A stretch of 64,000 bases of DNA from Biomphalaria glabrata (GCF_947242115.1 NC_074712.1:15398666-15462665), one strand, 5' to 3'. Positions 34,112-44,757 are shown, counted from the stretch's first letter. The notes: generated from the letters alone by a model not told the origin. Made by a program: numbers and translations.

Positions 34112-34281
34112 CGGTCTCTTGGCTTTTGGCTGTTATAATCTACGCAGCAAGCTTCAAGCCAAGTGGATCAGAACTTGGATATTCGTTTGGTCTAGCGATC
34201 TGTGCTCTTGTTTTGGCTGCAGTATCTGGAGTACTTGTGTTGTTGGCCCGTCAAGGAGGCTCTTCTGTTGGCTCCAATTAG
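34112..34281 (+). CDS. Claudin-like paralogue, last-exon homologue
   Basis: Acceptor TTTTTCTCTCTCCACAG precedes CGGTCTCTTGG. The phase (2 bases completing a codon) fits the exon ending at 33453. It encodes the rest of the third span (SWLLAVIIYAAS), the short second loop and the fourth span (LGYSFGLAICALVLAAVSGV), then LLARQGGSSVGSN and TAG at 34279-34281. The ELGYS motif after the second loop is typical of claudin and PMP22 proteins. The cytoplasmic tail is slightly longer than in the gene at 39728-45139. Open and well conserved, so it is probably under selection or recently duplicated. Confidence 0.8.
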
Positions 34282-34749
34282 AAACATTTCAAGCCAAGTA
34301 TGTCTGTTTGACATTGCAAAACAATTTACAAATTTAAAATGTGTAATCGTGTGACTCTGAAAGAAACAAACACCGATAGAGACACGCACACAGAGAAAGA
34401 CAAACACACACCGACAGGAAAAGACACACATTCCAACACAAAGAGACCCGAGAGAAAGAGAGCGGAAAATATATTAATATTTATAAAAAGGGTGGATGTA
34501 GCTATTGTTATAGATTCAGGGCTTTTGCAAGAGAGGATTTGAGCCTCTCAAGCCCTTACCCAAATGGAGTTTGATGATGATGATGTTTGTTATAGATTAC
34601 AATTACATGTTCTAGTAATATTTTAATTAAATAATCATTATTTTCTAGGTCATTGATTTTTGCTTTTATTTGAAGTTTTTTTTTTTAAGTTCGTGAAACT
34701 CTACAGAATTTACTGTCGTAAGGGAAAAAAAAAGATCCGTTGTATTGAA

Positions 34750-34800
34750 AGAAGAGAGAGAGAAAGAGAGAGAAAGAAAGAGAGAGAAAGACTTAAAAAG
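34750..34800 (+). repeat. (GA)n/(GAAA)n simple repeat
   Basis: Purine-only GAGAGAGAAAGAGAG tract. Confidence 0.85.
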
Positions 34801-34881
34801 AAAGATGGATAAAGTTGAGATAGGTCTACAGTGAAAATAAATGCATGTACGTTTGATAAATTTTTCCTACAAACTATAACG

Positions 34882-35110
34882 AGTGGCGTCACCAGAGTGG
34901 GTGTCACAAGGTGCGGGAAGCTCACGGTGTCAATCTCCTCTACCCCCAGCTTTCCCCTCAAATCTTCCCAATAAAAACTTACTGTTTAGCTCATTTTGTT
35001 ACACCACAATATCTAATTCCTTACATTTGTTGATAGTTGTTACTGAACGATACAAAGAGTGTCAATTCTATTTTAAAATGTCGTTGTTTCCTACACTTTA
35101 TCATTAGTTA
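34882..35110 (+). mobile_element. hAT-type left end fragment
   Basis: Starts AGTGGCGTCACCAGAGTGGG followed by TGTCACAAGGTGCGG, resembling the second end at 17193. No right end found nearby. Low-divergence family, fragment only. Confidence 0.5.
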
Positions 35111-35269
35111 TTGGAGAGATAAAAATCTAAGATGTTAGATTAGACAAAGAGTTAACATCAACTAAACATGCTTTCTTTAGTAGACTTTTAAAGGCTCGTA
35201 ACGGAAACAGTTCAACATTATAGCCTCGTCCTATGTTGTGTTCACTTAGACTAAAACTACCATGTATGA

Positions 35270-35530
35270 AGGGGACTAATTCGGCTTATACCACCACTTC
35301 AGTCAAGTACAAATTCTTTCCCTTGTTTGAGATACCTAACGAAATAATTAATTACCAATAATTAATTACTTAATTGGTTACTTTTTTTTTATTGATTCTT
35401 GTGTTGTCAGTTAAAAAAAAATAATTGTGCAAAATTTCAGCTTGATACGAGATTGGGTGTGGGAGAAATATCGTATACAAACTTTTGACCAGACAGAGTT
35501 AATATAAGTTTTGTAAAAAGAAACAAAGTA
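35270..35530 (-). repeat. ~530-bp repeat family, antisense partial copy
   Basis: In reverse: ACTCTGTCTGGTCAAAAG, CCCAATCTCGTATCAAGCTG, ACAACACAAGAATCAAT and GTGGTATAAGCCGAATTAGT, the same order as 31700-31965. The tRNA module and tail are missing. Confidence 0.75.
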
Positions 35531-35934
35531 GCTACCAATACGATTCAGTGCTTTCTTTCAAAGTTTTGTAACTATTAGTTTGATCGGTATTATCGTTGCT
35601 AAAGATTGAAACACCTAGGCTGTCAAATTAATCTAAATCAATAACATATTGAAACGTCAAGATTTAGATCAAGTATAACAAGGATTCTCCCTGGTAACCC
35701 CTTCCCTCTTTGGTTTCATGTGTCATTCCGAGAACTATCGGATTGCTTCCTCTTTCATTGGACACACAAAAGATAACAAGGGAGATAACCTTGGAGAGAT
35801 CATGTTTTCATTGTGACCTTGTCGATTTATTTCTACAATGTGGAGTCATTATATTCCTTATATCATAGTGCTTGCTCATTTCTCTAATGAAGTTTATATC
35901 GATTAAATTATTAAACTTGCAATTTGGAATTGTG
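35531..35934. other. Non-coding stretch
   Basis: No recognisable element; short of open frames. Confidence 0.3.
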
Positions 35935-36120
35935 ATTCTGGGCTCGAAAAAACCTTCGTTCAGGGAACAGTACCAGGAAAAAAAAAGAAGAGGCAGACAG
36001 GGAAAGCGACTGAAAGACCACATCAAAGAGTGGACAGGCCTGTCACTGGAAGAGATTCTACTTAAGGCAAAAACCAGAGAGGAATGGACGAAGACGATCG
36101 ATCGACTAAAGGATTGGTGA
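35935..36120 (+). pseudogene. LINE C-terminal fragment, sense
   Basis: Encodes FREQYQEKKRRGRQGKRLKD followed by HIKEWTGLSLEEILLKAKTR and a stop at 36118-36120. It matches the end of the LINE at 60335-61855 (NVKEWTGLPLKEVLTKAKDR). 5'-truncated. Confidence 0.8.
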
Positions 36121-36484
36121 CTGAGAAAGATGAACCTATTCAAGTGAACCAGCATGGTTTAACTAATTTTACTAACCGGCTTTGCCTCAAGTATTGAAAG
36201 TACCAAACACGAGATGCACTTTTCTAGTCTTTGAATGGCAGGAGTTGCCCTTTTTGTTTCTTTCAACAGAAGGGCCAGCAACCCACAACTTTGGATAGGA
36301 CACACAACTCTTTGGCACATTGGTTGGGCTTCTAAGGAAAATAACAGGTTTGCATTGTAACTCCCCCCCCCTTTCGCACTAAACTATATAGATTTTTGCG
36401 TCCTCCTATAAAACGCTCACCCCCCACCCCCAATCCCATCCAAAGACTTTTCGACAATTAGAATTTTTTAATTCACACTGTGAA

Positions 36485-36501
36485 ATACACACACACACAC
36501 A

Positions 36502-36534
<33 letters not shown>

Positions 36535-36535
36535 T
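36485..36535 (+). repeat. (CA)n(CT)n microsatellite
   Basis: CACACACA followed by CTCTCTCT. Confidence 0.9.
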
Positions 36536-36784
36536 TGTTTGCCCCTTGAGTTCTATAAGGTAAAAAAAAAGATGAAGCGTTACTGATCAGTGTTACTTGA
36601 GCCATTGTTTATTATTTATTCAATTTTTATTTTTCTATGGAATAGCCTACATTACAATGATACCCACCCAAACATATTTTGTTTGCGGGCATCCTTCAAC
36701 GGATCCATCTCCCCCACAATACTAATCCACACACTTGTTTGACCCTTGAATTCTATAAGTACTTAAAGATTTTTGTATGCTTGC

Positions 36785-36925
36785 AAAACCTAGACGCTAA
36801 ATGCAGAATTAGAGAAGGAGATTCTGGCGATGGTGTAGAGTGTAGAAGGATCCTAGGTGCCACCTACAAAGACCGCACAACAAATGAGATCTGCAACAAG
36901 ATCACAAAGGCAATTATTATTTGTG
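36785..36925 (+). pseudogene. LINE fragment, sense
   Basis: Gives VECRRILGATYKDRTTNEIC followed by NKITKAI, aligned with the RRILGITFKDRITNQEIRDR block of the LINE at 60335-61855. Confidence 0.7.
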
Positions 36926-37039
36926 ACAAGAAAAACATTTAGAAAAATAGTTGTTTAAAAAAAAAAAGGACAATACCTCCGTCTATTATTAAAATTAAAA
37001 TATAATAAAATAAAAAAAAAATAAGTTAAATAAAATTTG

Positions 37040-37105
37040 ATTTAAACGGGGTATCGAACCCGTGACACCATCAGCTGCTTAAAAGCACGATGGGGCACAC
37101 AACAC
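37040..37105 (-). mobile_element. tRNA-like SINE head, antisense
   Basis: In reverse, ACGGGTTCGATACCCCGT is a perfect B box with a T-arm palindrome, preceded by CAGCTGATGGTGTC. The A box is weak. A SINE head fragment or a tRNA relic. Confidence 0.5.
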
Positions 37106-37109
37106 AAGA

Positions 37110-37235
37110 TCTATTGAATCCTTTTCCATTTCTCCCTGTCTTTTGTATTAGACAGAATGTCTTTAAATGCAGACCTGTTCATTCTTTTATGTTGTCTTCC
37201 CATTACTTTCTCTTTCTGACTCCTCTCCTTTGTAT
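37110..37235 (-). pseudogene. LINE C-terminal fragment, antisense
   Basis: In reverse it reads like the GRQHKRMNRSAFKDILSNTK region, matching the KEWTGLPLKEVL(T)KAKDREEW block of the LINE at 60335-61855 with divergence. Confidence 0.6.
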
Positions 37236-37239
37236 AAAG

Positions 37240-37394
37240 CTTATATCAACTCATTCTGTCTTGTAATCATTTTGTACTCTTTATTTCTCCGACACCCAAT
37301 CTCGGATCAAGCTGAAATTTAGCCCACCAGAGACACCCAGACATTCCTTTCTTTCTTCCCCTCCCCTTCCTAATTGTCCATCTGGTCCAGACAA
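37240..37394 (+). repeat. ~530-bp repeat family, partial sense copy
   Basis: ATATCAACTCATTCTGTCTT and CACCCAATCTCGGATCAAGC match the left part of the copy at 31700. It then jumps to the tail (CATCTGGTCCAGACAAGTGA), which is amplified in the next feature. Confidence 0.7.
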
Positions 37395-37645
37395 GTGACA
37401 GGATCATAGCGTAGTGAGAAAGTGATAGGATCATAGCGTACTGAGACAAGTGATAGGATCATAGCGTAGTGAGAAAGTGATAGGATCATAGCGTACTGAG
37501 ACAAGTGATAGGATCATAGCGTAATGAGAAAGTGATAGGATCATAGCGTAGTGAGAAAGTGATAGGATCATAGCGTAGTGAGAAAGTGATAGGATCATTG
37601 CGTAGTGAGAAAGTAATAGGATCATAGCGTAGAGAGAAAGTGCTG
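37395..37645 (+). repeat. ~26-bp minisatellite grown from the repeat-family tail
   Basis: About nine to ten units of AAGTGATAGGATCATAGCGT plus AGTGAG. The unit matches the single-copy tail in the ~530-bp repeats (GACAAGGATCACAACGCACT at 32186; TGAGTGACAGGATCATATCG in reverse near 44240). The flanking GGTCCAGA is also shared. Confidence 0.85.
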
Positions 37646-38205
37646 CTGTGAACTGTGCAATTCTGGCTAGTTGGTTCCTTCATCTGAGACTATAGCTATG
37701 CGGTATTTAAAAACTACTGATACTTGTCAGCTTTTCGCCACCAATGTTGATGCCCCTTTAAAAACTATTGGTCAAAATGTGTATTTTTTTCGGCATTGAT
37801 ATGCATACCATATAGTTGCAGAAGTCTTGTTTATGGGCATCACCAAGTCAGCTAATTCTTCTATTCCTGCCAGACCATCTATGTCGCCTGCAAAGCGCAA
37901 GTTAGTAATTCTTCTTCCTCCAATGCTTACAATACCTTCATAGCCCTAGAGGGCATATTCCATTATCCTTTCAGGGAAGATATTGAAAAGTGTTGGTGAG
38001 AGTAGGCAGCCTTGTCTTACTCCAACAGTCCTCAATGCTGTTGTTGAAGTACCCTGCACTAGTGGCCTGCTTGTACTGGTTCTGGATTACTTTGATTATG
38101 CTTTGATTTGTACTGTACTTTTCTATTGTCTTGCCATGCGGAGTCATTAAAGACACGAAAAAGGTTCTGCTGGTGTTGAAGGTATTTCTCGCAGAGAATG
38201 TCTAC
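37646..38205 (-). pseudogene. LINE RT fragment, antisense
   Basis: In reverse: SIIKVIQNQYKQATSAGYFN, a GVRQGCL-like stretch in another frame, ISIGGRRITNLRFAGDIDGL-like sequence and HINAEKNT. It is homologous to the RT at 60990-61395 but the catalytic FADD reads FAGD and there are frameshifts. Inactive. Confidence 0.8.
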
Positions 38206-38864
38206 TTGGTAAAAAAAAAGTACGCACCAAAATGCTTGTTTTTATAAAGTGTTTACAAAGACATTTAAAAGTGAAGGAGTATTATTGAAAGCTGTTCACC
38301 CAAAAAAAAGTGTACTTAAGTGCATAAAAAGGAACACGTACCTATATATAATACATATCTCGGTCTGTGTGAAGGAAGTATCATTTTGTATTAGACTATT
38401 AAACACTGGTCAACTTTATGAAAACGAATTGGGATGCAACTGTGATCAAACATTTTGAGAATATTTCACCTGGGCCGTTTTGATCGTGAAAAGGGGCTAC
38501 GTACATGGTAAGCCTAAAACTGAGTGTGTTTTGTTCCACCCTATGTGAAGTATGTGGAAGAATGAATGATGAGCCATTCAGTAAGCTAGATATATACTCA
38601 TCTAGGACTTAGACTTATAGAAACTTATACATAGATGTAGATCTAGCTTTAATAAGATTCCATTTTCTGTGTACACACATTGTTCCAGCGAGTTCTATTT
38701 CCTATAGTGTAAAGAAGAGAAAACAAACGAAATAAACATTCTTTTTTTAAAAGCAAAGCTTATATAAGGTAAAGATGGGACAATTACTGCCATATCTTTC
38801 AATACTGCAAGATTTATCTCACATTATCTATATAAAACAAAATTAATTAATTACCACTTATTAT
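38206..38864. other. Non-coding stretch
   Basis: No coding, repeat or transposon end recognised. Confidence 0.3.
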
Positions 38865-39030
38865 TTAACTAATTGGTTACTTCACTTGGATTGCTCATAA
38901 GCTGTCATCGACACTGAATAATTGTATACAGTTTCAGCTTGATCGATAATGGGAAATGGGGCAAATGGCTTGGTCAAGATTTGTACCAGACAGACTGAGT
39001 AAGTTGATATAAGCTATGTAAAAAGCGGAT
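38865..39030 (-). repeat. ~530-bp repeat family, diverged antisense copy
   Basis: TTAACTAATTGGTTACTTC, GTTTCAGCTTGATCGATAAT and CCAGACAGACTGAGTAAGTT match the reverse of the family's left half. Confidence 0.65.
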
Positions 39031-39284
39031 TGTTTTTATTAATTTAATGAAGTGTCCACACTGGCGAGCTACGCACTAATAAGCGTTAATGAAGACTTGA
39101 TAGAGTGAAAGTAGTTGAAATAAAATATTTGTATGCTGGGTTTATGAAACTGTTTTGAGATGAATGTAAACACACACACACAAAATAGCGTTTAGGGAAA
39201 ATAAAGTACAGAGATCTATGACATGAAAAAAAAAAAAGCTTATTTTTTCCACGTCAACGGTAAGATATAACAGATTCGACTTTA

Positions 39285-39505
39285 TCTTCACCTATCTCTT
39301 AGTTTCTTGGACCGTTTGGGCACCACACATGATCTGTCGACCCTCTCTCTCCATTTCCTCTCCAAGCTTTTGACTATATTCTCGTCCATTCTTTAAATGT
39401 TGTCTTCTTATTGCTTTCTCTGTCTGCCTCTTCTTTTCCAGGCACTTCTCCCCGAAGGAAGGTCTATGCGAGCACCGAGACTCTCGTGATAGTGCCAGAC
39501 AGTTA
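39285..39505 (-). pseudogene. LINE C-terminal fragment, antisense
   Basis: Starts CTTAGTTTCTTGGACCGTTTGGG and matches 60350-60560 (CTTAGTCTATTGGACCGTTG) over about 200 bp: the end of the same LINE family in the same orientation. Confidence 0.75.
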
Positions 39506-39727
39506 ATTTTTTTTCGTTTTTTGACAGCAGGTCATTGTGGAGTCATTGTGATCCTGTTTCGATTTTCCTAATTTGTGGTAAGTATTCGACCAGCCAAACT
39601 GGGAGAATTAGTGACTAAAAGTTCAGTCAGCCAGCTAGGGCTTTGGCTTATAATATAAACTAATTTTGAAGGGAATGGCGATTCAAAGTTTTCCTACTTA
39701 TTGTTGCTATCCTGAATTTTGTTTTAG

Positions 39728-39830
39728 CCTCAACATTCCTACCTGAGATGACTCTCAAAGATAGTTTTATGAGAGCTACGCTGCTTATGAGAATAGCCGT
39801 GATAGTTGCCTTTGTTGCACAGGCATGCAG
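39728..39830 (+). CDS. Claudin/PMP22-like tetraspan gene, exon 1 (ATG at 39748)
   Basis: First exon of a four-exon gene (39728-39830, 40656-40807, 43052-43201, 44994-45139) encoding 176 aa. A strong acceptor (TGAATTTTGTTTTAG) precedes 39728, so an untranslated exon probably lies upstream. ATG 39748 gives a short N-terminus and the first membrane span (about residues 11-27, ATLLMRIAVIVAFVAQA), as is usual in this superfamily. The exon ends with two bases of a codon at donor GTAATGATAT. The protein is an integral membrane protein, by family expected at the cell surface or in septate-type junctions. Whether it is a junctional claudin or a PMP22/EMP-type protein cannot be told from sequence. Confidence 0.8.
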
Positions 39831-40254
39831 GTAATGATATAACGGATTATAATATGGTATAACAGAATTAGGATGGTGTTTCGATAATGTGTATAGACAG
39901 TTCTGACACCACAGTATATCCCAAAAGTGCTGGTGTAAACAAAATTAGAAACTTAGAGACTAACAAGGGTGACAACTTAAATATAACGAAGAACGATCAC
40001 TCGCGTAGAAGACCCTTATCTAGCATCACTTACAAGCTTTAAAAAAACGTGGAACCCAACACAGGAAAGAAAACAAAGTCATGCCAGAGTTAGGTCAAAA
40101 TGTATAATTTACCTCGTCTCTTGTGGGTCGATGATGACCACATTAGTCATCCAGGGGGAGGGGGCTGAAGGCTTTGCGCTGCGGTTTTGTGTCTCCTCGT
40201 GAGGCTGGTGAGACCTGTGTGACCTCGGATTGTTCGGCCGCACATTGAGAGTTT

Positions 40255-40545
40255 TAGTCCATCTGAAGCTTGTGTAAAGCGCTTAGCTTCCGAAATGAGA
40301 GTGTCGAGTTCGAATCCGAATGAAGACTGATGTTTTGGACTTCATGACTTAATCAAATGCACCCTTAACTCCACTCAACATGCACCCTTAACTCCACTCA
40401 ACTCTTATAGGTTCTTATTATACGTAGGGGAAATAAAGTCTGTTGGTCATTGTGCTGGCCACACGACACCCTCATTAACAGTAGACCATAGACAGAGTTG
40501 AGATTTACATCAACTGCCCCTACATGTCTCAAGGTCTGAAAGGTT
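40255..40545 (+). mobile_element. tRNA-derived SINE (family 2) in intron 1
   Basis: Head with GTGTCGAGTTCGAATCC (B box near 40303), GAAGACTGATGTTTTGGAC, then the diagnostic body GTTGGTCATTGTGCTGGCCA, CACGACACCCTC and CATCAACTGCCCC. Related copies at 44022, 53525 and 63895. Confidence 0.75.
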
Positions 40546-40655
40546 GTTTTTTTTACTTTTGTTTTCTGATAGGTGTTTGAAAAATTGGAATGACTGTTAT
40601 GATGTAATGGCCGAGTATGTTTACATAACATTTTCTTGACATTACACTCCAACAG

Positions 40656-40807
40656 TTGGGTCTCCTTTACAACCACGTCATGGACTAGAGGATATTTTGA
40701 TCCTCTAGAAGGGAGAAGCCTTCCTTACATAGGATTGTGGAGATCATGCAGCTATTCACCACCTAAATTTGCTAGTGGATGCAATTTTTTGGATGGGACA
40801 CCTTCCG
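40656..40807 (+). CDS. Claudin/PMP22-like gene, exon 2 (first extracellular loop)
   Basis: Acceptor ACATTACACTCCAACAG, donor GTAAATAATA. The exon is 152 nt (1+150+1). It encodes residues 28-78, the first extracellular loop, with W37, G54-L55-W56, C59 and C70. This is the W-GLW-C-C signature that defines claudins and relatives (GLW-x2-C-x10-C here). The two Cys are expected to form a disulphide. Both junction phases agree with exons 1 and 3. Confidence 0.85.
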
Positions 40808-41133
40808 GTAAATAATATATAGAATATTTTTTTTTATTTTAAAGATATGGACTGAGTTCTGCAAACTGTCGACGGGTCGCCGGCTCTTGATTTATTCCTC
40901 AAGGTTGACACCCGAAGCCTTTTCCATGAATGGGTATAGCTGCATGGCAGAAGAGGTCTGAATTTCCTTCTCCTAGATGGGTAGCCAGCCATGGCTAAAG
41001 AGCCCCTCCTGACTGAAGCTTACTGGTTTATGTGCCAGTTACTCGCCTTCACCACTTCTGTGAAAACAGTTTCGCTGGACTCAATATCCACATGTGAAGG
41101 CCAGGAGATGGACTGGTTGTCAGAGGCTAATTG
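40808..41133. other. Intron 2, 5' part; likely diverged repeat
   Basis: Non-coding, relatively GC-rich for the window and ending in the dispersed repeat at 41134-41214; possibly part of the same repeat family. Confidence 0.35.
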
Positions 41134-41214
41134 AGACGCATGCCGTTGGAAGCATTTTATAGATAGGTAGTGGAGTGCTAATAGCCATTAACACTTCCGG
41201 CAATAACAACCTTG
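41134..41214 (+). repeat. Dispersed repeat, partner of 3507-3583
   Basis: GACGCATGCCGTTGGAAGCA and CACTTCCGGCAATAACAACC match 3507-3583. Confidence 0.7.
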
Positions 41215-41659
41215 AGATTTAAAGATGTAACCTATATAAAAGCATACAGTTTATATAGAATAAAGTCTGGAATCTAAATTATCCAATGTATTTATAGAGT
41301 TTGATTCGCACCACACGAAAATGAACGTGAGAAAAAAAAAACAACTATGAAGACTATAAAATGCCGACTAAAACTTAGATCTAACTAGGCCTACATGTGT
41401 ATTAAAAAGATGTTGCGTTAGCCGATGTTTTGTTAGGAAATCAAAAACAAAGTTTGAATAATAATAAGAAGATTACAGCGCCTTTGAAAACATGTACAAA
41501 GGCCACATCTCGGGCATACGGGAATAGTGTTGTAGGCCTATTTAGTTGTTTTTTTAAAACTGAAAATCACAAGCTTTCTTTTGGCTTAAATTAGGCCCGT
41601 ATTTAGACTTGAAAAAGTCCTAAGCTATTTGAGATATGGGGCCCTTTTTAAGTCCAGAT

Positions 41660-42692
41660 ATTATATGTCAGTGCTAAATATTTCTAGGGGCCATAATCTA
41701 TGGCTTGTGTTGCCTATATGTCAGTGCTAAATATTTCTAGGGGCCATAAGCTATGGCTGGTGTTGCCTATATGTCAGTGCTAAATATTTCTAGGGGCCAT
41801 AAGCTATGGCTTGTGTTGCCTATATGTCAGTGCTAAATATTTCTAGGGGCCATAAGCTATGGCTGGTGTTGCCTATATGTCAGTGCTAAATATTTCTAGG
41901 GGCCATAAGCTATGGCTTGTGTTGCCTATATGTCAGTGCTAAATATTTATAGGGGCCATAATCTATGGCTTGTGTTGCCTATATGTCAGTGCTAAATATT
42001 TCTAGGGGCCATAAGCTATGGCTTGTGTTGCCTAAATGTCAGTGCTAAATATTTCTAGGGGCCATAAGCTATGGCTTGTGTTGCCTAAATGTCAGTGCTA
42101 AATATTTCTAGGGGCCATAAGCTATGGCTTGTGTTGCCTAAATGTCAGTGCTAAATATTTCTAGGGGCCATAAGCTATGGCTGGTGTTGCCTATATGTCA
42201 GTGCTAAATATTTCTAGGGGCCATAAGCTATGGCTTGTGTTGCCTAAATGTCAGTGCTAAATATTTCTAGGGGCCATAAGCTATGGCTGGTGTTGCCTAT
42301 ATGTCAGTGCTAAATATTTCTAGGGGCCATAAGCTATGGCTTGTGTTGCCTAAATGTCAGTGCTAAATATTTTTGGGGGCCATAAGCTATGGCTTGTGTT
42401 GCCTAAATGTCAGTGCTAAATATTTCTAGGGGCCATAAGCTATGGCTGGTGTTGCCTATATGTCAGTGCTTAATATTTCTAGGGGCCATAAGCTATGGCT
42501 TGTGTTGCCTAAATGTCAGTGCTAAATATTTCTAGGGGCCATAAGCTATGGCTTGTGTTGCCTAAATGTCAGTGCTAAATATTTCTAGGGGCCATAAGCT
42601 ATGGCTTGTGTTGCCTATATGTCAGTGCTAAATATTTCTAGGGGCCATAAGCTATGGCTGGTGTTGCCTATATGTCAGTGCTAAATATTTCT
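41660..42692 (+). repeat. 53-bp minisatellite in intron 2, about 19-20 units
   Basis: The unit contains ATGTCAGTGCTAAATATTTC, TAGGGGCCATAAGCTATGGC and TTGTGTTGCCT. Two variant positions (CTTGTG/CTGGTG and CCTATATG/CCTAAATG) alternate in blocks, suggesting amplification of multi-unit segments. It ends in a poly-G run. It lies wholly in the intron between exons 2 and 3 of the claudin-like gene. Confidence 0.95.
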
Positions 42693-43051
42693 TGGGGGGG
42701 GGGGGGGGCTATAGCTAAGCCTCTAATGCCTATGTCTTTAACGGCAATAGCTTTAATGCCCATGCCTTCAATTCCTATGCCTATATCACAATGAACATAT
42801 GACAATATTTAGTTTTATCTTTTAATGCCTTCAAGGAGTAACAAGAAAGATGTTCTGTAGTAACTCAACACTAAAAACAGAAAGTTGACTCTAATTGTTG
42901 GCGTAGGATCTCGAAAATTATAATGTAACTTAAAGTACACAATCTACTAGATAAACAATAATTTTGAAAAATCATTTCACAGATATAGTCAATATAGTCA
43001 TTCAGCAAGACTTTATAAAAAAATGTTTTATCTTTTGGTCTTCAAATGCAG

Positions 43052-43201
43052 ATGCTTTAGCTATGACTCAGGCATTTGGAATAGTGGGTTTTGTTGGCCT
43101 AAATCTGGGTTTTCTTCTTGTTGTTCTAAAAATATTCACGGATAAATTGAAAGGGAACTCGGAGTCACTTCTTATTGCGGGAATATCTATGATTGTATCA
43201 G
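43052..43201 (+). CDS. Claudin/PMP22-like gene, exon 3
   Basis: Acceptor TTTTGGTCTTCAAATGCAG, donor GTAAGGATTG, 150 nt (2+147+1). It encodes residues 79-128: the second membrane span (about 84-107, TQAFGIVGFVGLNLGFLLVV), the intracellular turn FTDKLKGNSES and the start of the third span. It is the counterpart of 33304-33453, with identical length and phase. Confidence 0.85.
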
Positions 43202-43300
43202 GTAAGGATTGAAACTGTTCTTATTGGCGATTTTATTTTATTCTTATTGGCGATTTTAAAAGCACTAAGAAAAAAAAAAGTAAAAAAGTTTCTTTTTCAG

Positions 43301-44023
43301 AGCTTGCGATCTATAGGGCAGATCATGTCGAAATCAACTGTTTCTTTAAACAATGTTAAGAAGCTTGCGATCTATAGGACAGATCATGTCGAAATCAACT
43401 GTTTCTTTGAACAATGTTAAGAAGCTTGCGATCTATAGGGCAGATCATGTCGAAATCAACTGTTTCTTTAAACAATGTTAAGAAGCTTGCGATCTATAGG
43501 ACAGATCATGTCGAAATCAACTGTTTCTTTGAACAATGTTAAGAAGCTTGCGATCTATAGGACAGATCATGTCGAAATCAACTGTTTCTTTAAACAATGT
43601 TAAGAAGCTTGCGATCTATAGGACAGATCATGTCGAAATCAACTGTTTCTTTGAACAATGTTAAGAAGCTTGCGATCTATAGGACAGATCATGTCGAAAT
43701 CAACTGTTTCTTTGAACAATGTTAAGAAGCTTGCGATCTATAGGACAGATCATGTCGAAATCAACTGTTTCTTTGAACAATGTTAAGAAGCTTGCGATCT
43801 ATAGGACAGATCATGTCGATATCAACTGTTTCTTTGAACAATGTTAAGAAGCTTGCGATCTATAGGACAGATCATGTCGAAATCAACTGTTTCTTTGAAC
43901 AATGTTAAGAAGCTTGCGATCTATAGGACAGATCATGTCGAAATCAACTGTTTCTTTGAACAATGTTAAGAAGCTTGCGAGGACAGATCATGTCGAATGT
44001 TTCTTTGAACAATGTTAAGAAGC
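43301..44023 (+). repeat. 61-bp minisatellite in intron 3, about 12 units
   Basis: Unit: GAAGCTTGCGATCTATAGGA, CAGATCATGTCGAAATCAAC and TGTTTCTTTGAACAATGTTA plus A. The last unit is shortened. It begins 100 bp after the donor of exon 3. Confidence 0.95.
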
Positions 44024-44178
44024 AGGGTATCATGTGGCCAGCACAACGACCAACTGCTTTTACTTTCCCCAAAGTCAAGTAATCATTAGAGGTGGGTGGT
44101 CTCAGGGGCGCCCTAAAAATCCCAAAGTTCAAATCCCAGTGTTCACAGAGATTCGAACCCAGGACCCCAGGTTCGAAA
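44024..44178 (-). mobile_element. tRNA-derived SINE (family 2), antisense, in intron 3
   Basis: In reverse: CTGGGTTCGAATCTCTGTGA (B box), AGGGCGCCCCTGAGACCACC, CTCTAATGATTACTTGAC and GTTGGTCGTTGTGCTGGCCA. Same family as 53525-54015. The head is adjacent to the ~530-bp repeat. Confidence 0.8.
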
Positions 44179-44179
44179 A

Positions 44180-44705
44180 TTTTTGTTTTTGTTTAGCGCA
44201 ATTTCATGCTTTTAGCTTTCTCAATGCGATATGATCCTGTCACTCATCTGGACCAGTTGGAAAGGAAAGGGGGGGGGGGGGGAAGAAGAGACTATCTGAG
44301 TGATCACTTTTTAAATGCATTTATAAAACAAAGGTGAACGACCTGAATTCGATCTCGCGTGCTAAAGACTCTCAGCTTCATCTCAAGCCAGTGCACTAAC
44401 CACTGTGTTAGGTTAACTATTATGACAATAGGTTTTATAGTTCTCTACTTTTAGTTTTAAGCTTTTCTCTCTACAAAGTATAAAGGGGACTAATTCAACT
44501 TATACCACTTTATTAGTGAGTACAATTCCTTTCCCTTGTCTGATACCAAATTAAATAATTAATTACTAATAATGATAGTTAATTAACTAATTGGTTCGAT
44601 TTCTTATTGATTATTGTTTTGCCAGGTAAATGAAATAATTGTGCAAAATTTCAGCTTGATCCCAGGTTGGGTGTGGGAGAAATAATGTGTACAAACTTTT
44701 TCTAG
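44180..44705 (-). repeat. ~530-bp repeat family, full antisense copy in intron 3
   Basis: In reverse order it matches 31700-32245: left half (near 44700-44475), tRNA-like module (AGTGGTTAGTGCACTGGCTT, GAGATCGAATTCAGGTCGTT near 44410-44340), and tail (CCAGATGAGTGACAGGATCA near 44250). A 20-bp poly-G tract interrupts it near 44268. Confidence 0.75.
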
Positions 44706-44757
44706 GTAGTATTTGTATACAAAACACTTAAGCCTTGAGCAAACCCATGGCGTAGAT

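Noticed and set aside
37040-37105. Functional tRNA gene
   Set aside because: Only the T-arm/B-box half is good; anticodon arm and acceptor stem do not fold convincingly.
37267-37683. Repeated HYAMILSL minus-strand frames
   Set aside because: Shadow of the 26-bp minisatellite.
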